Positions 1 through 8,621 are shown, numbered from the stretch's first letter. The stretch is 49,473 bases of DNA from Gemmatimonadota bacterium (GCA_023554245.1 JAMJQL010000186.1:1-49473); one strand, 5' to 3'. Numbers and translations: made by a program. The notes: a model not told the origin generated them from the letters alone.

Positions 1-36
1 TCGGAAGGTGAGCTCGAATCGAGGCTCGGACAGCCT

Positions 37-381
37 GTGACGCGGCGGCGTGTCGGTTCCGATACCTGGCTGATCTTCTCCTCGCACGGTCTCGACGTGC
101 GGGTCCGCTGCGAGCCCGACGACGACGGCCGGGCGAATCGAGTGGCGTCCTGGACCGCTTCCTTTCAACCCGGCTATGACACGCTGGCGCAGGCGGCACG
201 GGCGGTCGGGCTGTGGCCTGTCGCTGCACCGGACCTGCCGGCCGACCAGGTGCTCGAGCCCCTCGTTCGGCGTCCGCTTCCCTGCCCCGTGCGAGGCGCC
301 GTCTATTCACTGACCGCTCTCGTGCGAGAGGGCTGTTTCACGCAGCTCTCCGTATTCGACGAGGAGCCCGACTGGCTCTGA
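37..381 (+). CDS. Hypothetical protein, possibly 5'-truncated by the window edge
   Basis: A 114-residue product is read from a GTG at 37, but the same frame is open back to base 1, so the gene may begin upstream of the window. There is no signal peptide or membrane segment. The protein is soluble and mixed alpha/beta in composition, with two Trp-rich stretches and an acidic C-terminus ending DEEPDWL. I do not recognise a family. It stops 161 bp before pilS, and a candidate pilS promoter lies in between, so it is probably not part of the pilus operon. Codon use matches its neighbours. Confidence 0.55.
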   Translation: MTRRRVGSDTWLIFSSHGLDVRVRCEPDDDGRANRVASWTASFQPGYDTLAQAARAVGLWPVAAPDLPADQVLEPLVRRPLPCPVRGAVYSLTALVREGCFTQLSVFDEEPDWL

Positions 382-415
382 ACCCGGGGACCGATCGAAA
401 GCGGACCCCGGATGC

Positions 416-434
416 GGTCTTGCATCCTGCAACG
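416..434 (+). promoter_or_regulatory. Palindromic box upstream of pilS (candidate PilR operator)
   Basis: The site reads GGTCTTGCA-TCC-TGCAACG and contains the perfect inverted repeat TTGCA-N3-TGCAA. The same 19-bp site with only the central three bases changed (GGG) occurs at 3813-3831 upstream of pilA, and ATGCGG precedes both copies. It overlaps the possible -35 of the pilS promoter. The link to PilR is inference. Confidence 0.55.
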
Positions 435-447
435 CCCCACCTATCAT
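420..447 (+). promoter_or_regulatory. Candidate sigma-70 promoter of pilS-pilR
   Basis: A TATCAT -10 hexamer (442-447, five of six consensus bases) follows a weak TTGCAT -35 (420-425) with a 16-bp spacer. The -10 sits inside the perfect 11-bp palindrome CCTATCATAGG (440-450). Transcription would start near 454, about 90 bp before the pilS GTG. The weak -35 overlaps the TTGCA box, which would suit an activator- or repressor-controlled promoter. Confidence 0.4.
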
Positions 448-542
448 AGGACGCGCAGACAGTGCGTTTCGCCGGGTTGTGCGAGCGGTACTCGCTCGAT
501 CGGCCCGGATGTTCAGCCTGACAAAAGGGAAACGACCACCGG

Positions 543-2363
543 GTGCTCAGACTCCTGAGATCCGAGCGCAGGCTCGCAGCCGCTCTCGAGCCGCAGCAGA
601 TCCTCTACTGGATCTACGCGGCGCGCCTGGTGATCGCGCTCGGGGTGTTCGGCGCCGCACTCCTCGTTTCCCAGGAATTCGGGTGGCAAAACGAGGCGTT
701 CATCGGAGGCGAGGGCACCGCCATCGCCGTGGCCGGACTGGCCGCCGCAGCCCTCCTCACGCCGATCGCCTACTACTGGAGCCACCACCGTCGGATTCGT
801 CCGGGGATGCCTTTCCTGATATCGCAGGCGGTGCTCGACGTATTCGTGGTAAACGCTGTGGTTCACATCACGGGCGGCTACGCCAGTCCGTTCGTGTCGC
901 TGTTCATCGCTCTGGCGGCTGCATACGCCCTGATTCTCCCACTGCCTGCCGCACTGCTGGTGGCACTGGGTACCGGCCTTCTCTACCTGCTCGACAACCT
1001 GGTGATGGCGCCGGAAGGAGCGATTCCGGGGCTGCTCGTCGTTCAGGTGGTGATGTTCACGCTGGTGGCTGTGGTCACCAGCCTGATCGCAGTCCGGCTC
1101 AGGCTCGTTCGGGACCAGCTCGGCAACGTGGAAGGCGAGCTGCGACGACTCGCGCTCGACACGGCGGATGTCCTCCGGATCATCCCGTCGGGTGTGATCA
1201 CGGTGGACGACCAGGCCAAGCTCGTCTACCAGAACCTCGCCGCATCCGAACTGCTCGGTATCGATGTGGCTCGAACCCTGGGGCACGATGTCGTCCCGGT
1301 ATTCGAGCGACGGGCGCCTGAGCTGGCCCGAGCCATCGATGAGACGGTCCGAAAAGGGCGGCGGATCGTAAACCGGGAGATCGAGGTGCAGTCCCCCACC
1401 ATCGATGCCAAGGACTCGGATGGGATCGAGCAGGAGCCGGGCGATCGCGCGGACCGGAGACGACCCGTGGTTCCAATGGTTCCGGTGTCGGTCAGTTCCA
1501 CCACCCTGCTCGGCGCTGCCGGCGGTGCTTCGTACGTCTTCCTGCTCCAGGATCTCCGGCCCGTGCGTCAGCTGGAGGACCTGCGCCTGCGAACCGGTCG
1601 GCTGGAAGCGGTCGCGGAACTGTCTGCCTCCCTGGCCCACGAGCTGAAGAATCCACTGGCCTCGATCCGTAGTGCGGTCGAGCAGCTGTGCAGTCGGGAC
1701 TTCGCGGGCGAAGATGATCAGATCCTGGGGCGACTGATCGTGCGGGAGAGCGACCGGCTCGACGGGATCCTCCGGGAGTTCAGCGACTTCGCCCGGGTGG
1801 ACGTGACGGAGCGCCGCCCGATCGATGTAGACCGGCTGGTCAGCGATGTTTTCGAGACCGCGCGCCGTCACCCGGCGGCGGCCGGGCGGGCCAGCCTCGA
1901 ATCCGAGCGACTTGACGACCTCGACGGGCTCTGGGGAGACCCGGAGCTGCTGCACCGCTGCTTGCTGAACCTCGTCCTGAACGCGCTCCAGGTAGGGGAT
2001 CCGGATGAGCCGGTACGAGTGCGCGTGATCGCGGACGCCCTGCGACCCGATCTCGTGCCGGGGGAGATCTCCCTCGGCAACCCGGTGAGGATTCGTGTCA
2101 TCGACGATGGTCCCGGGATCGAGGAGGAAGACCTTCCTCGCATATTCGACCCCTTCTACACCCGGCGCCCCGGGGGGAGCGGTCTCGGCCTCTCGATAGC
2201 GCACCGGGCGATACAGGCACACGGCGGTGCACTGCTCGCGAGCTCGATTCGCGGCGAGGGGGCGACCTTCGCGATCGTTCTCCCGCGCAGGACCGGCCGC
2301 GGACGATTACGCAGGACGGTGGACCTCGAGCAACTGGTTCCAGCAACTGATGCCGGGATCTGA
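543..2363 (+). CDS. pilS: Sensor histidine kinase PilS
   Basis: A 606-residue membrane histidine kinase. Residues 1 to about 200 hold some six hydrophobic segments, as in PilS of pilus two-component systems, rather than a large periplasmic sensor. A PAS-like region follows (about 215-350), then the HisKA H-box SASLAHELKNPL with phospho-acceptor His366. The HATPase domain has an N-box near NLVLNAL, DDGPGI (G1), FDPFYTRRPGGSGLGL (G1/G2) and a G-rich end. The start is a GTG preceded by AAAGGGA at about 523-529. It lies 54 bp before pilR, its response regulator, and the pair is followed by pilA. The likely role is to sense pilin levels or the membrane state and phosphorylate PilR. Pairing and locus make the PilS assignment strong; the ligand is not visible. 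Confidence 0.9.
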   Translation: MLRLLRSERRLAAALEPQQILYWIYAARLVIALGVFGAALLVSQEFGWQNEAFIGGEGTAIAVAGLAAAALLTPIAYYWSHHRRIRPGMPFLISQAVLDVFVVNAVVHITGGYASPFVSLFIALAAAYALILPLPAALLVALGTGLLYLLDNLVMAPEGAIPGLLVVQVVMFTLVAVVTSLIAVRLRLVRDQLGNVEGELRRLALDTADVLRIIPSGVITVDDQAKLVYQNLAASELLGIDVARTLGHDVVPVFERRAPELARAIDETVRKGRRIVNREIEVQSPTIDAKDSDGIEQEPGDRADRRRPVVPMVPVSVSSTTLLGAAGGASYVFLLQDLRPVRQLEDLRLRTGRLEAVAELSASLAHELKNPLASIRSAVEQLCSRDFAGEDDQILGRLIVRESDRLDGILREFSDFARVDVTERRPIDVDRLVSDVFETARRHPAAAGRASLESERLDDLDGLWGDPELLHRCLLNLVLNALQVGDPDEPVRVRVIADALRPDLVPGEISLGNPVRIRVIDDGPGIEEEDLPRIFDPFYTRRPGGSGLGLSIAHRAIQAHGGALLASSIRGEGATFAIVLPRRTGRGRLRRTVDLEQLVPATDAGI

Positions 2364-2417
2364 CATTCACAACCGACAGGGCGCGTCGAGACGCGCGGTC
2401 ACGAACCGAGGTTGGAC

Positions 2418-3779
2418 ATGCGAGACAAGCCGCTATTGCTGCTGATTGACGATGAGGAAGGCATCATCACGACCCTTTCGATGCTGCTGAAGGGAGAGGG
2501 GTTCGACGTGATCTCGGAGGTCACCGGGGAGAAAGGTCTGCAACGGTTCCGTGACGAGTCTCCCGACATCGTGCTTTCCGACGTTCGCATGCCGAAGGTG
2601 AGCGGGATCGACGTGCTGGAGGAGATCCGACGCACGAGTCCGGAGACCCCGGTGGTCCTGATGACGGCTCAAGCCTCGCTCCAGTCGGCGATACAGGCGG
2701 TGAACCTGGGCGCGACCCACTACGTCCAGAAGCCATTCAAGAACGAGGAGATGATCGCGGTCCTGAACCGTTCCCTCGACTGGGGTCGACTCAAGACGGA
2801 GAATGCCGGGCTGAAGCGTGAGCTGAAGAAGCAGCAGACTCTGAAGGCGGGCAAGCCGATCGGGGTAAGCCCGAGCTTCGAGTCATCACTGACCCTCGCG
2901 GAAGACGTGGCGGACAGCGACTCGACGATCCTGATCGGCGGGGAAAGCGGAACGGGCAAGGAGGTCTTTGCCCGCTACATTCACGACCTTTCGCCGCGAT
3001 CCAGCCGGCGGTTTCTTTCTCTCAACTGCGGTGCCCTCCCCGAAGGCCTGCTCGAGTCCGAGCTCTTCGGTCACGTGAAGGGGAGTTTCACGGGGGCCGT
3101 CAAGGACAAGGAGGGTCTGTTCGTAGCCGCATCCGGCGGGACCTTCTTCCTCGACGAAGTGGGCGAGATGGCACCTTCCACGCAGGTCAAGCTCCTGCGG
3201 GTGCTGCAGCAGCGGGAGGTGATCCCGGTGGGCTCGACGGAGGCGGTACCGGTGGATGTGCGGCTGATCGCGGCCACCAACCGGGATCTCGAACGCGACA
3301 TCGAGGAAGGGCGCTTCCGCCGGGATCTGTACTACCGCCTCAACGTGATTTCCCTGGAGCTGCCGCCCTTGCGAGAACGCACCGAGGACATACAGCTGCT
3401 GGCCGAGCATTTCCTCGCCAGCGAGGCCGGGGAAGAAGAGCCGAAGAAGCTCTCGTCCAAGGCGCTGCAGGTACTCCAGGAGTATCACTGGCCGGGCAAC
3501 GTACGCGAGCTCGAGAACGTCATCGAACGCGCAGTGGTGCTCACGGCCGGAAATTCGATCAAGCCCGACGCGTTTCCCACGCGTCTTCGTGAAACGCCCG
3601 CCGAACCGCTCGTTCAGGACCGGCCGGCTGCGAACCCCGCGCTCGAGATCATCGAGCGGGCCTACATCGAGCACGTGCTCCGGGCCGAAGGCGGAAACAA
3701 GACGAAGGCCGCCGAGGTCCTGGGCATAGATCCGAGCACGCTGTACCGGAAGATTAAGCGATACGATCTGGACGCGTGA
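2418..3779 (+). CDS. pilR: Sigma-54 response regulator PilR (NtrC family)
   Basis: A 453-residue activator in three parts. The receiver (1-120) has the acidic pair D11/D12, phospho-acceptor D55 and a Lys in YVQKPF. The AAA+ domain has Walker A GESGTGKE (175-182), the sigma-54 contact loop as GSFTGA rather than GAFTGA, Walker B FLDEVGEM and an arginine-finger region. A C-terminal Fis-type helix-turn-helix includes NKTKAAEVLGIDPSTLYRKIK. I chose ATG 2418 because GAGG (2407-2410) is correctly spaced for it; the TTG at 2412 is too close. It lies directly upstream of a near-consensus sigma-54 promoter for pilA, the expected target. Phosphorylated PilR would drive open-complex formation there. Confidence 0.94.
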   Translation: MRDKPLLLLIDDEEGIITTLSMLLKGEGFDVISEVTGEKGLQRFRDESPDIVLSDVRMPKVSGIDVLEEIRRTSPETPVVLMTAQASLQSAIQAVNLGATHYVQKPFKNEEMIAVLNRSLDWGRLKTENAGLKRELKKQQTLKAGKPIGVSPSFESSLTLAEDVADSDSTILIGGESGTGKEVFARYIHDLSPRSSRRFLSLNCGALPEGLLESELFGHVKGSFTGAVKDKEGLFVAASGGTFFLDEVGEMAPSTQVKLLRVLQQREVIPVGSTEAVPVDVRLIAATNRDLERDIEEGRFRRDLYYRLNVISLELPPLRERTEDIQLLAEHFLASEAGEEEPKKLSSKALQVLQEYHWPGNVRELENVIERAVVLTAGNSIKPDAFPTRLRETPAEPLVQDRPAANPALEIIERAYIEHVLRAEGGNKTKAAEVLGIDPSTLYRKIKRYDLDA

Positions 3780-3795
3780 AGGCCTCCGAACATTA

Positions 3796-3844
3796 TTGCA
3801 TATGCGGTGCAAGGTCTTGCAGGGTGCAACGAGCCTTGCACCGC
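3796..3844 (+). promoter_or_regulatory. Upstream activating region of pilA with clustered TTGCA/TGCAA half-sites
   Basis: Five alternating half-sites lie here: TTGCA 3796-3800, TGCAA 3808-3812, TTGCA 3817-3821, TGCAA 3825-3829 and TTGCA 3836-3840. They form a central TTGCA-N3-TGCAA palindrome nested in a perfect 11-bp inverted repeat, GCGGTGCAAGG (3804-3814) with CCTTGCACCGC (3834-3844). The centre is about 100 bp upstream of the sigma-54 promoter, the usual distance for an enhancer-binding protein. The central 19 bp match the box before pilS. The array is probably bound by PilR (inference). It is not a convincing terminator, because no T-run follows. Confidence 0.65.
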
Positions 3845-3917
3845 ACGCCAGCCAACAGCGAGTTCGCCATAATCTCAAAGTGTGTTTCTACATGGAGTTA
3901 AGGGGCCGTTGACGACG

Positions 3918-3933
3918 GGGCACGAGGGTTGCT
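3918..3933 (+). promoter_or_regulatory. Sigma-54 (RpoN) promoter of pilA
   Basis: The sequence GGGCACGAGGGTTGCT matches the RpoN consensus TGGCAC-N5-TTGC[AT] at every position except the first T. The -24 GG and -12 GC are present with correct spacing. Transcription would begin near 3944, leaving an untranslated leader of about 80 nt before the pilA ATG. The site lies between a PilR-type activator gene and the major pilin gene, the arrangement established for RpoN-dependent pilA genes. Confidence 0.85.
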
Positions 3934-4023
3934 CGTCCGGGGGCAGGAGGACAGAGCCTCCAACGTCGATCGTCGACCGAACACTGTATCACAAAGCCGG
4001 ACCCCAGAACCCATGGAGGGACA

Positions 4024-4395
4024 ATGCTCCGCGACACGAAGGGTTTCACGCTGATCGAGCTGCTGATCGTAGTCGTGATCATCGGCATTCTCGCCGCGAT
4101 CGCGATTCCGCAGTTCGCCAGCACGAAGGAGAAGGCGTTCGACGCCACGGCCAAGAGTGATGTGCGCAACGCCATGGCCGCGATGGAGGCCTACTTCGCC
4201 GACAACCAGACCTATGCCGATGCGGCCACGGTCCTGACGTCGGGTAACTTCACGACCAGCACCGGTATCACGATCAGCGCCGCGGGTACCGCCGGCGGTT
4301 ATCAGGTCACGGCCACGCACGCGAGCTCCACCAACAACTACTGGGTGGACGTGGGCGGTGGCGCCGCGACCGAGGGTAAGATTCAGCAGAACTGA
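4024..4395 (+). CDS. pilA: Type IV major pilin PilA
   Basis: A 123-residue prepilin with a seven-residue leader ending KG. Prepilin peptidase would cleave before FTLIELLIVV, with Glu at mature position 5, and the hydrophobic N-terminal helix continues IIGILAAIAIP. The mature protein is about 116 residues. It has no cysteine, so the usual disulphide-closed D-region loop of longer pilins is absent. The C-terminal half (about residues 68-110) is rich in Ser and Thr. GGAGGG just before the ATG is the ribosome binding site. It follows a sigma-54 promoter and is closed by a perfect 14-bp hairpin, so it is probably a strongly expressed monocistronic unit. PilD encoded at 42851-43621 is the likely peptidase. 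Confidence 0.95.
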   Translation: MLRDTKGFTLIELLIVVVIIGILAAIAIPQFASTKEKAFDATAKSDVRNAMAAMEAYFADNQTYADAATVLTSGNFTTSTGITISAAGTAGGYQVTATHASSTNNYWVDVGGGAATEGKIQQN

Positions 4396-4440
4396 TTCGA
4401 CCGGGCGATCCGGTTCCGACCGGCGCCCACCTGATCACTG

Positions 4441-4476
4441 CGAGGGCGCAGCGGCTGATTTTCCGCTGCGCCCTCG
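4441..4476 (+). terminator. Hairpin terminator after pilA
   Basis: A perfect 14-bp stem (CGAGGGCGCAGCGG, 4441-4454, with its complement 4463-4476) encloses an 8-nt loop containing TTTT. It starts 45 bp after the pilA stop. No clean T-tract follows, so it may act as an attenuating terminator or 3' stabiliser that keeps downstream glycosyltransferase expression below that of pilin. Confidence 0.7.
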
Positions 4477-4509
4477 TGCCTTGATCCACGACCAGCGCTC
4501 GGGGGACGC

Positions 4510-6912
4510 TTGTCGATCGTGACACGGCAGATGCCGCCGGGAGATTCTGCCCGAGATCCTTCGGGTGAGCGGAATCCGCTGACCGTCCCGCTCGCGATCG
4601 CTCTCCTGACCGCCGCCTCTCTGGTTCTCTTCTGGCCCGTCCTGTTCGGCGGTCGCACGCTGTTCGGGCGTGACATCACACCTTTCTTCTACCCGATGAA
4701 GCACGTGCTCGTCGAATCGATACGGGCCGGGCGGATTCCCTGGTGGAATCCCGGTCTCGTCAACGGCGAGCCTTACTTTGCGGCGCTGCAGCCTGGCGTT
4801 CTTTATCCGGGGAATCTCCTTCTCTACACGCTGCCGCTCTCGACTTCCTTCGACTGGCTCGTCGCACTCCACTATCCGATCGCTGGCGCAGGACTTCTCC
4901 TCCTGTTGCGCCGCTGGGGCCGATCGTTGCAGGCGGCATGGTTGGGAGCCGCCGCATTCATGCTCGGCGGATACCTGGTCTCGCTGGGCAACTTTCCCAA
5001 CAACCTCCAGACCGTGGCCTGGGTCCCCTGGCTGTTCTGGTCCTGGGACAGAGTCTTGACGAATGCGAGTTCTCGGCGGATAGCGGCGTTCGCCGCGCTG
5101 TGCGCCACGGCTTTCCTCGGGGGAGAGCCGCAGCTGCTCACGATCGGCCTGATCTGGTTGTTCGTTCACGGGGCTCTGAACATCGAGGAGCGTTCGGTCG
5201 GTCTCGTCCGGCAGACCGGATCTCTGGCCGTGGCGGGCGCAGTAGCCGTCGCGGTGGTGGCCGCACAGCTGGTGCCGTTCGTGGAGTTCATACTCCATTC
5301 GGTCCGCACGATGCCAACCGACATCGGATATGCGACTTCCCGCTCCCTAGAGCCGACCGGTCTCGTTCATCTCGGAATACCGCCTGTGCTGGCCACCGGC
5401 GTGCACGGGTATTCGACCCGCTTCATTTTCGCGATGAACACCCCATGGGTTCTCAGCCCCTATCTCGGAGCCGTGGTCCTGGGGCTGGCGCTCTTCGGTA
5501 TCCGACACGGCACTCGACGCACGGCCTGGTTCTGGAGTGTGTCGGCCATGATCGGAATCCTGATCGCCCTGGGCGCGACCAGTCCCGTGTATCGCTTTCT
5601 GTTCGAGACCGTTCCGCTGCTGCGGCCCTTCCGCTACCCGGAGAAGTTCCTGCTGCTGCCGGCAATGGCGATTGCGGTTCTCGCTGCGAGCGGGGCCGAT
5701 CGGGCGGGCGAGGGAAAGGGACGCAGGGTGGGGGTGATCCTGTTCGGCTGTCTCGCCCTGCTGCATGGAGTCACGGCCATCGCGCTTCGCTGGACACCGG
5801 GTGTCATCGAATGGGCCTGTGCTTCGTTGCCGAGCGGTCTTGCCCCCTGCGAGGATCCCGGATTGTCGGCTTCTCTGTATGCCTCGCAGGCCGTCCGCCT
5901 GACCGTCCTGCTCGGCCTGACCACGGCCGTCGTCGGGGTCGGAGGGAGGGGTCGCCTGCGACCCGAGGCCGTGATCGGCCTGCTGGCGATGCTCGTGGTC
6001 GCCGACCTGGTCGCCGCCAACGCCCGAATCAATCCGTCCGTCGAATCGGAAGTATACGACACACCAGCCTGGCCGGCTCTCGCCCTCGAGACCCTTGGAG
6101 CCGACCCGCAGGCCTACCGCTTCCGCGGTTCTCCGCACGACGCGGCAATGGGAAACATGGTGCGTGTCGACGGCGCTTACGAGTTGTCGAACCTGTATCT
6201 CGACTTCGAGACCATGGGGCCCAACGTCGGACAGTTGTACGGGTGGCAGCTGCAGGACGGGCTGCAGGGCATTGAGCTGCGCTCGGTGGCGCTGACCAAC
6301 GACGCAGCCATCCAGGGCTGGGGTGACGATCCGATCGACTTCCTGCGGGCCATGAACGTGCGCTGGTACGCCGATCCCACCGTCGCGGCCGATACGCTGG
6401 TCGGACTCCGCGTAGCTGGCCGACACCCTGATCTTCCCCTGCGCCTGTTCGAAGTGCCGAATCCCCTCCCGCGTGCCTATCTGGTCAGCGACTACGAGCT
6501 GGCGGAGGGACCGGCGCGAGCACTTGCGCGCACCCTCCAGTCCGACTTCCCGCTTGGAGAGCGTGTCGTGCTCGAGAGACCCCCGACACCGCGTGCCATG
6601 GCGGGAATGGGCAGGATACTGTCCGCCGAATTCGGCCAGAACCGGGTTCGGTTCCGTACGTCGACCTCCGGTCCGATGCTGCTGGTGTTGAACGATCGTT
6701 ACTACCCGGGGTGGAAAGCCCGCGTGGACGGTATCGAAGTTCCGGTCCTGCGAGCGGGAGGAGTCTTCCGGGCGATTTCGCTACCCTCCGGAGATAGTGA
6801 GGTGGAGCTGCGATTCCGGCCTACGGCGTTCGGCTTGAGCGTGGCGGTCTCACTGGTCGGCCTGCTGGCCCTGCTCGGACTCGCGACCTGGCGGCCCGGG
6901 AGGACGCGGTGA
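4510..6912 (+). CDS. YfhO-like multi-spanning membrane protein (GT-C-type glycosyltransferase candidate)
   Basis: An 800-residue protein with about a dozen hydrophobic segments between residues 25 and 480. An extracytoplasmic C-terminal domain (about 500-770) follows, then a final membrane helix near 778-795. The N-terminal loop has FGRDITPFFYP, WWNPGLVNGEP and LQPGVLYPGN, typical of the YfhO family. The C-terminal domain holds RYYPGWKARVDG. In Gram-positives YfhO works with the GT2 protein CsbB to glycosylate lipoteichoic acid from a lipid-linked sugar; that is known of the family, not of this protein. The start is taken as TTG 4510 with GGGGGA close upstream; GTG 4519 and ATG 4531 are alternatives. 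It overlaps the next gene by 4 bp, so the block is likely co-translated with two GT-C proteins and a GT2. Confidence 0.75.
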   Translation: MSIVTRQMPPGDSARDPSGERNPLTVPLAIALLTAASLVLFWPVLFGGRTLFGRDITPFFYPMKHVLVESIRAGRIPWWNPGLVNGEPYFAALQPGVLYPGNLLLYTLPLSTSFDWLVALHYPIAGAGLLLLLRRWGRSLQAAWLGAAAFMLGGYLVSLGNFPNNLQTVAWVPWLFWSWDRVLTNASSRRIAAFAALCATAFLGGEPQLLTIGLIWLFVHGALNIEERSVGLVRQTGSLAVAGAVAVAVVAAQLVPFVEFILHSVRTMPTDIGYATSRSLEPTGLVHLGIPPVLATGVHGYSTRFIFAMNTPWVLSPYLGAVVLGLALFGIRHGTRRTAWFWSVSAMIGILIALGATSPVYRFLFETVPLLRPFRYPEKFLLLPAMAIAVLAASGADRAGEGKGRRVGVILFGCLALLHGVTAIALRWTPGVIEWACASLPSGLAPCEDPGLSASLYASQAVRLTVLLGLTTAVVGVGGRGRLRPEAVIGLLAMLVVADLVAANARINPSVESEVYDTPAWPALALETLGADPQAYRFRGSPHDAAMGNMVRVDGAYELSNLYLDFETMGPNVGQLYGWQLQDGLQGIELRSVALTNDAAIQGWGDDPIDFLRAMNVRWYADPTVAADTLVGLRVAGRHPDLPLRLFEVPNPLPRAYLVSDYELAEGPARALARTLQSDFPLGERVVLERPPTPRAMAGMGRILSAEFGQNRVRFRTSTSGPMLLVLNDRYYPGWKARVDGIEVPVLRAGGVFRAISLPSGDSEVELRFRPTAFGLSVAVSLVGLLALLGLATWRPGRTR

Positions 6913-8621
6913 TCGACGATCGGTCAAGACACGCAGGCATGCCCTCCGGAGATTCGTCACCCGGCCTACCCACCCGGGCGATGGCCGGGATCTTCTTCCT
7001 CGTTTCGGCGGTGCTGATGTTCGCAACCGAGTCCGACTACGGGGTCGCGAGCGATGTCGGCAACTACTTCTACAGCTCCCTGCGCCAGCTGTCCTGGCTC
7101 CAGGAATTCATCCAGGGACTGGCCGCGGGCGACGTGGTGTCGGTCTTGAGCGTCGAGAATCTCGACGACCACTGGCGATGGATGAACATCCGGCTTCCGC
7201 ATCCACCACTCTCGCGTGAAATCAGCGGAATCTCGTGGCTCCTGTTTCGGGACGTGCTCGACCCGGTGACCGCTTATCGTGTCGGCGTGATGCTGACTTT
7301 CGCACTCCTGACGGCCGGCTGTGCGGCGTTTACGGCATCCGTGGCAGGGTCCAGCCTCGCCGGCATCGGCGCAGGCATGAGTGTTCTTACCCTGCCTGTT
7401 CTCTTCGCCCACGGTCACCTCGCACACACCGATCTGTTTCTCGCGGCGTTCTGGTTCGGCTCCGCCGCCTGCCTGTTTCGCTGGACCGAAGGGGCGCGAT
7501 GGCGATTCCTGCTGATGAGTGGAGTGCTTCTCGGTGCTGCCGTCTCGACGAAGTTCACGGGCCTCCTCGCGATTCCGGTTCTCGGGCTCTGGATCCTGCT
7601 GCGCCGACCCGGCCGGTTGATACGGGCCACTCTCGTGATCGCCTCGTCAGCCCTGGCCGTGTTCTTCCTCACGAATCCCGTGCTGTGGGTGGATCCTGCG
7701 CTCGGGCTCGCGGACTACTTCGGCGCCGGGTTCGATAGATCCGAGGAGCCGCTGAATCTCCTGCGGACCCTCTATTTCGGGACCTTCTACGCTTACCGTG
7801 GGCCCTGGCACTATCCCTTCGTCTGGACGCTGATCGTGGTCCCTCCCACGATCCTGGTCGCGATGTTCGCAGGCGTACCGGGTCGCCGTTACCGTCTCGT
7901 CGTCGGGTTCTGCCTGCTCAACGCATCGGTGCTGTACGCGGCCCTCATGCTGCCCTCGGCGCCCATGCACGACGGAGTGAGGTTGATTCTCCCCGCCTTC
8001 CCGTTCTTCGCCGTGCTCGCCGGACTCGGGACGGCGCGGATCACCGAGCTGCTGGAACGGCTCCCGGCCATCCGGGCACATTCATCGCAGCCCTGGCTGT
8101 CCGTTGCGGTTCTGGCACTTCTCTTCGTACCGGCGGCGGCGGCAGTCGTCCGAACGCATCCGTACCAGCTGTCCTACATCAACTCGCTCGTCGGGGGCGT
8201 CGACGGTGCGGAGCGCCGGGGACTCGAGATCACGAATCTCAAGGAAATCCTCAACCGGGACGTCCTGAACGACCTCGCGAGCTTCATTCCCGAGGGCGCC
8301 GTGATCGACCCTGGATTCCTGCTCGAGGAGACCTGCTTCGCTCAGACACTCGGCCGGGCGCCAGCGAGCTGGGTGGTCGAGACGCAGTGGCCATCGCTGA
8401 TTCCCGATCGCCCGGACCTGACCCTGGTGTGCGCGGGCTCGACGGTCCGTGCACCGACGGTCGTGGATCGGGATCCGGCCGCACCGCACTTCCTGCTGCA
8501 GTACAATCGGAAGGCGATGTGGCGGCCCATCGACTGGGCGGTGGATCGCCGGGGTGACCCGCCCGCTTATGAGATATCGCTCGAGGGGGCGCCGCTTCTG
8601 CGGGTCTACCGGCTCCAGTGA
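6909..8621 (+). CDS. GT-C (GT39/PMT-like) membrane glycosyltransferase, copy 1
   Basis: A 570-residue polytopic protein whose GTG start lies within the preceding stop (GTGA). About ten membrane segments are followed by a soluble C-terminal part (about 420-570). It is a tandem paralogue of the next gene: both have H-G/A-H-x-A-x-TD in the third hydrophobic block, TKFTG near residue 220, HDGVRL-LPAFPF near 355 and Y-x-LVGG near 420. GT39/ArnT-type enzymes use an acidic pair in the first extracytoplasmic loop. Here the region reads ASDVGNYF (D49, V50), so the second acid is lost, whereas copy 2 has WDEPEYF. The substrate is unknown; family logic predicts transfer from a polyprenyl-phosphate sugar. 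Confidence 0.7.
   Translation: MIDDRSRHAGMPSGDSSPGLPTRAMAGIFFLVSAVLMFATESDYGVASDVGNYFYSSLRQLSWLQEFIQGLAAGDVVSVLSVENLDDHWRWMNIRLPHPPLSREISGISWLLFRDVLDPVTAYRVGVMLTFALLTAGCAAFTASVAGSSLAGIGAGMSVLTLPVLFAHGHLAHTDLFLAAFWFGSAACLFRWTEGARWRFLLMSGVLLGAAVSTKFTGLLAIPVLGLWILLRRPGRLIRATLVIASSALAVFFLTNPVLWVDPALGLADYFGAGFDRSEEPLNLLRTLYFGTFYAYRGPWHYPFVWTLIVVPPTILVAMFAGVPGRRYRLVVGFCLLNASVLYAALMLPSAPMHDGVRLILPAFPFFAVLAGLGTARITELLERLPAIRAHSSQPWLSVAVLALLFVPAAAAVVRTHPYQLSYINSLVGGVDGAERRGLEITNLKEILNRDVLNDLASFIPEGAVIDPGFLLEETCFAQTLGRAPASWVVETQWPSLIPDRPDLTLVCAGSTVRAPTVVDRDPAAPHFLLQYNRKAMWRPIDWAVDRRGDPPAYEISLEGAPLLRVYRLQ

Noticed and set aside
513-2222. Minus-strand open frame of 569 codons opposite pilS
   Set aside because: It is antisense to an unambiguous histidine kinase, and its composition is typical of a codon-phase shadow.
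3804-3844. The 11-bp inverted repeat after pilR read as a terminator
   Set aside because: No T-tract follows, the loop contains a second palindrome, and the core recurs upstream of pilS. An operator fits better.
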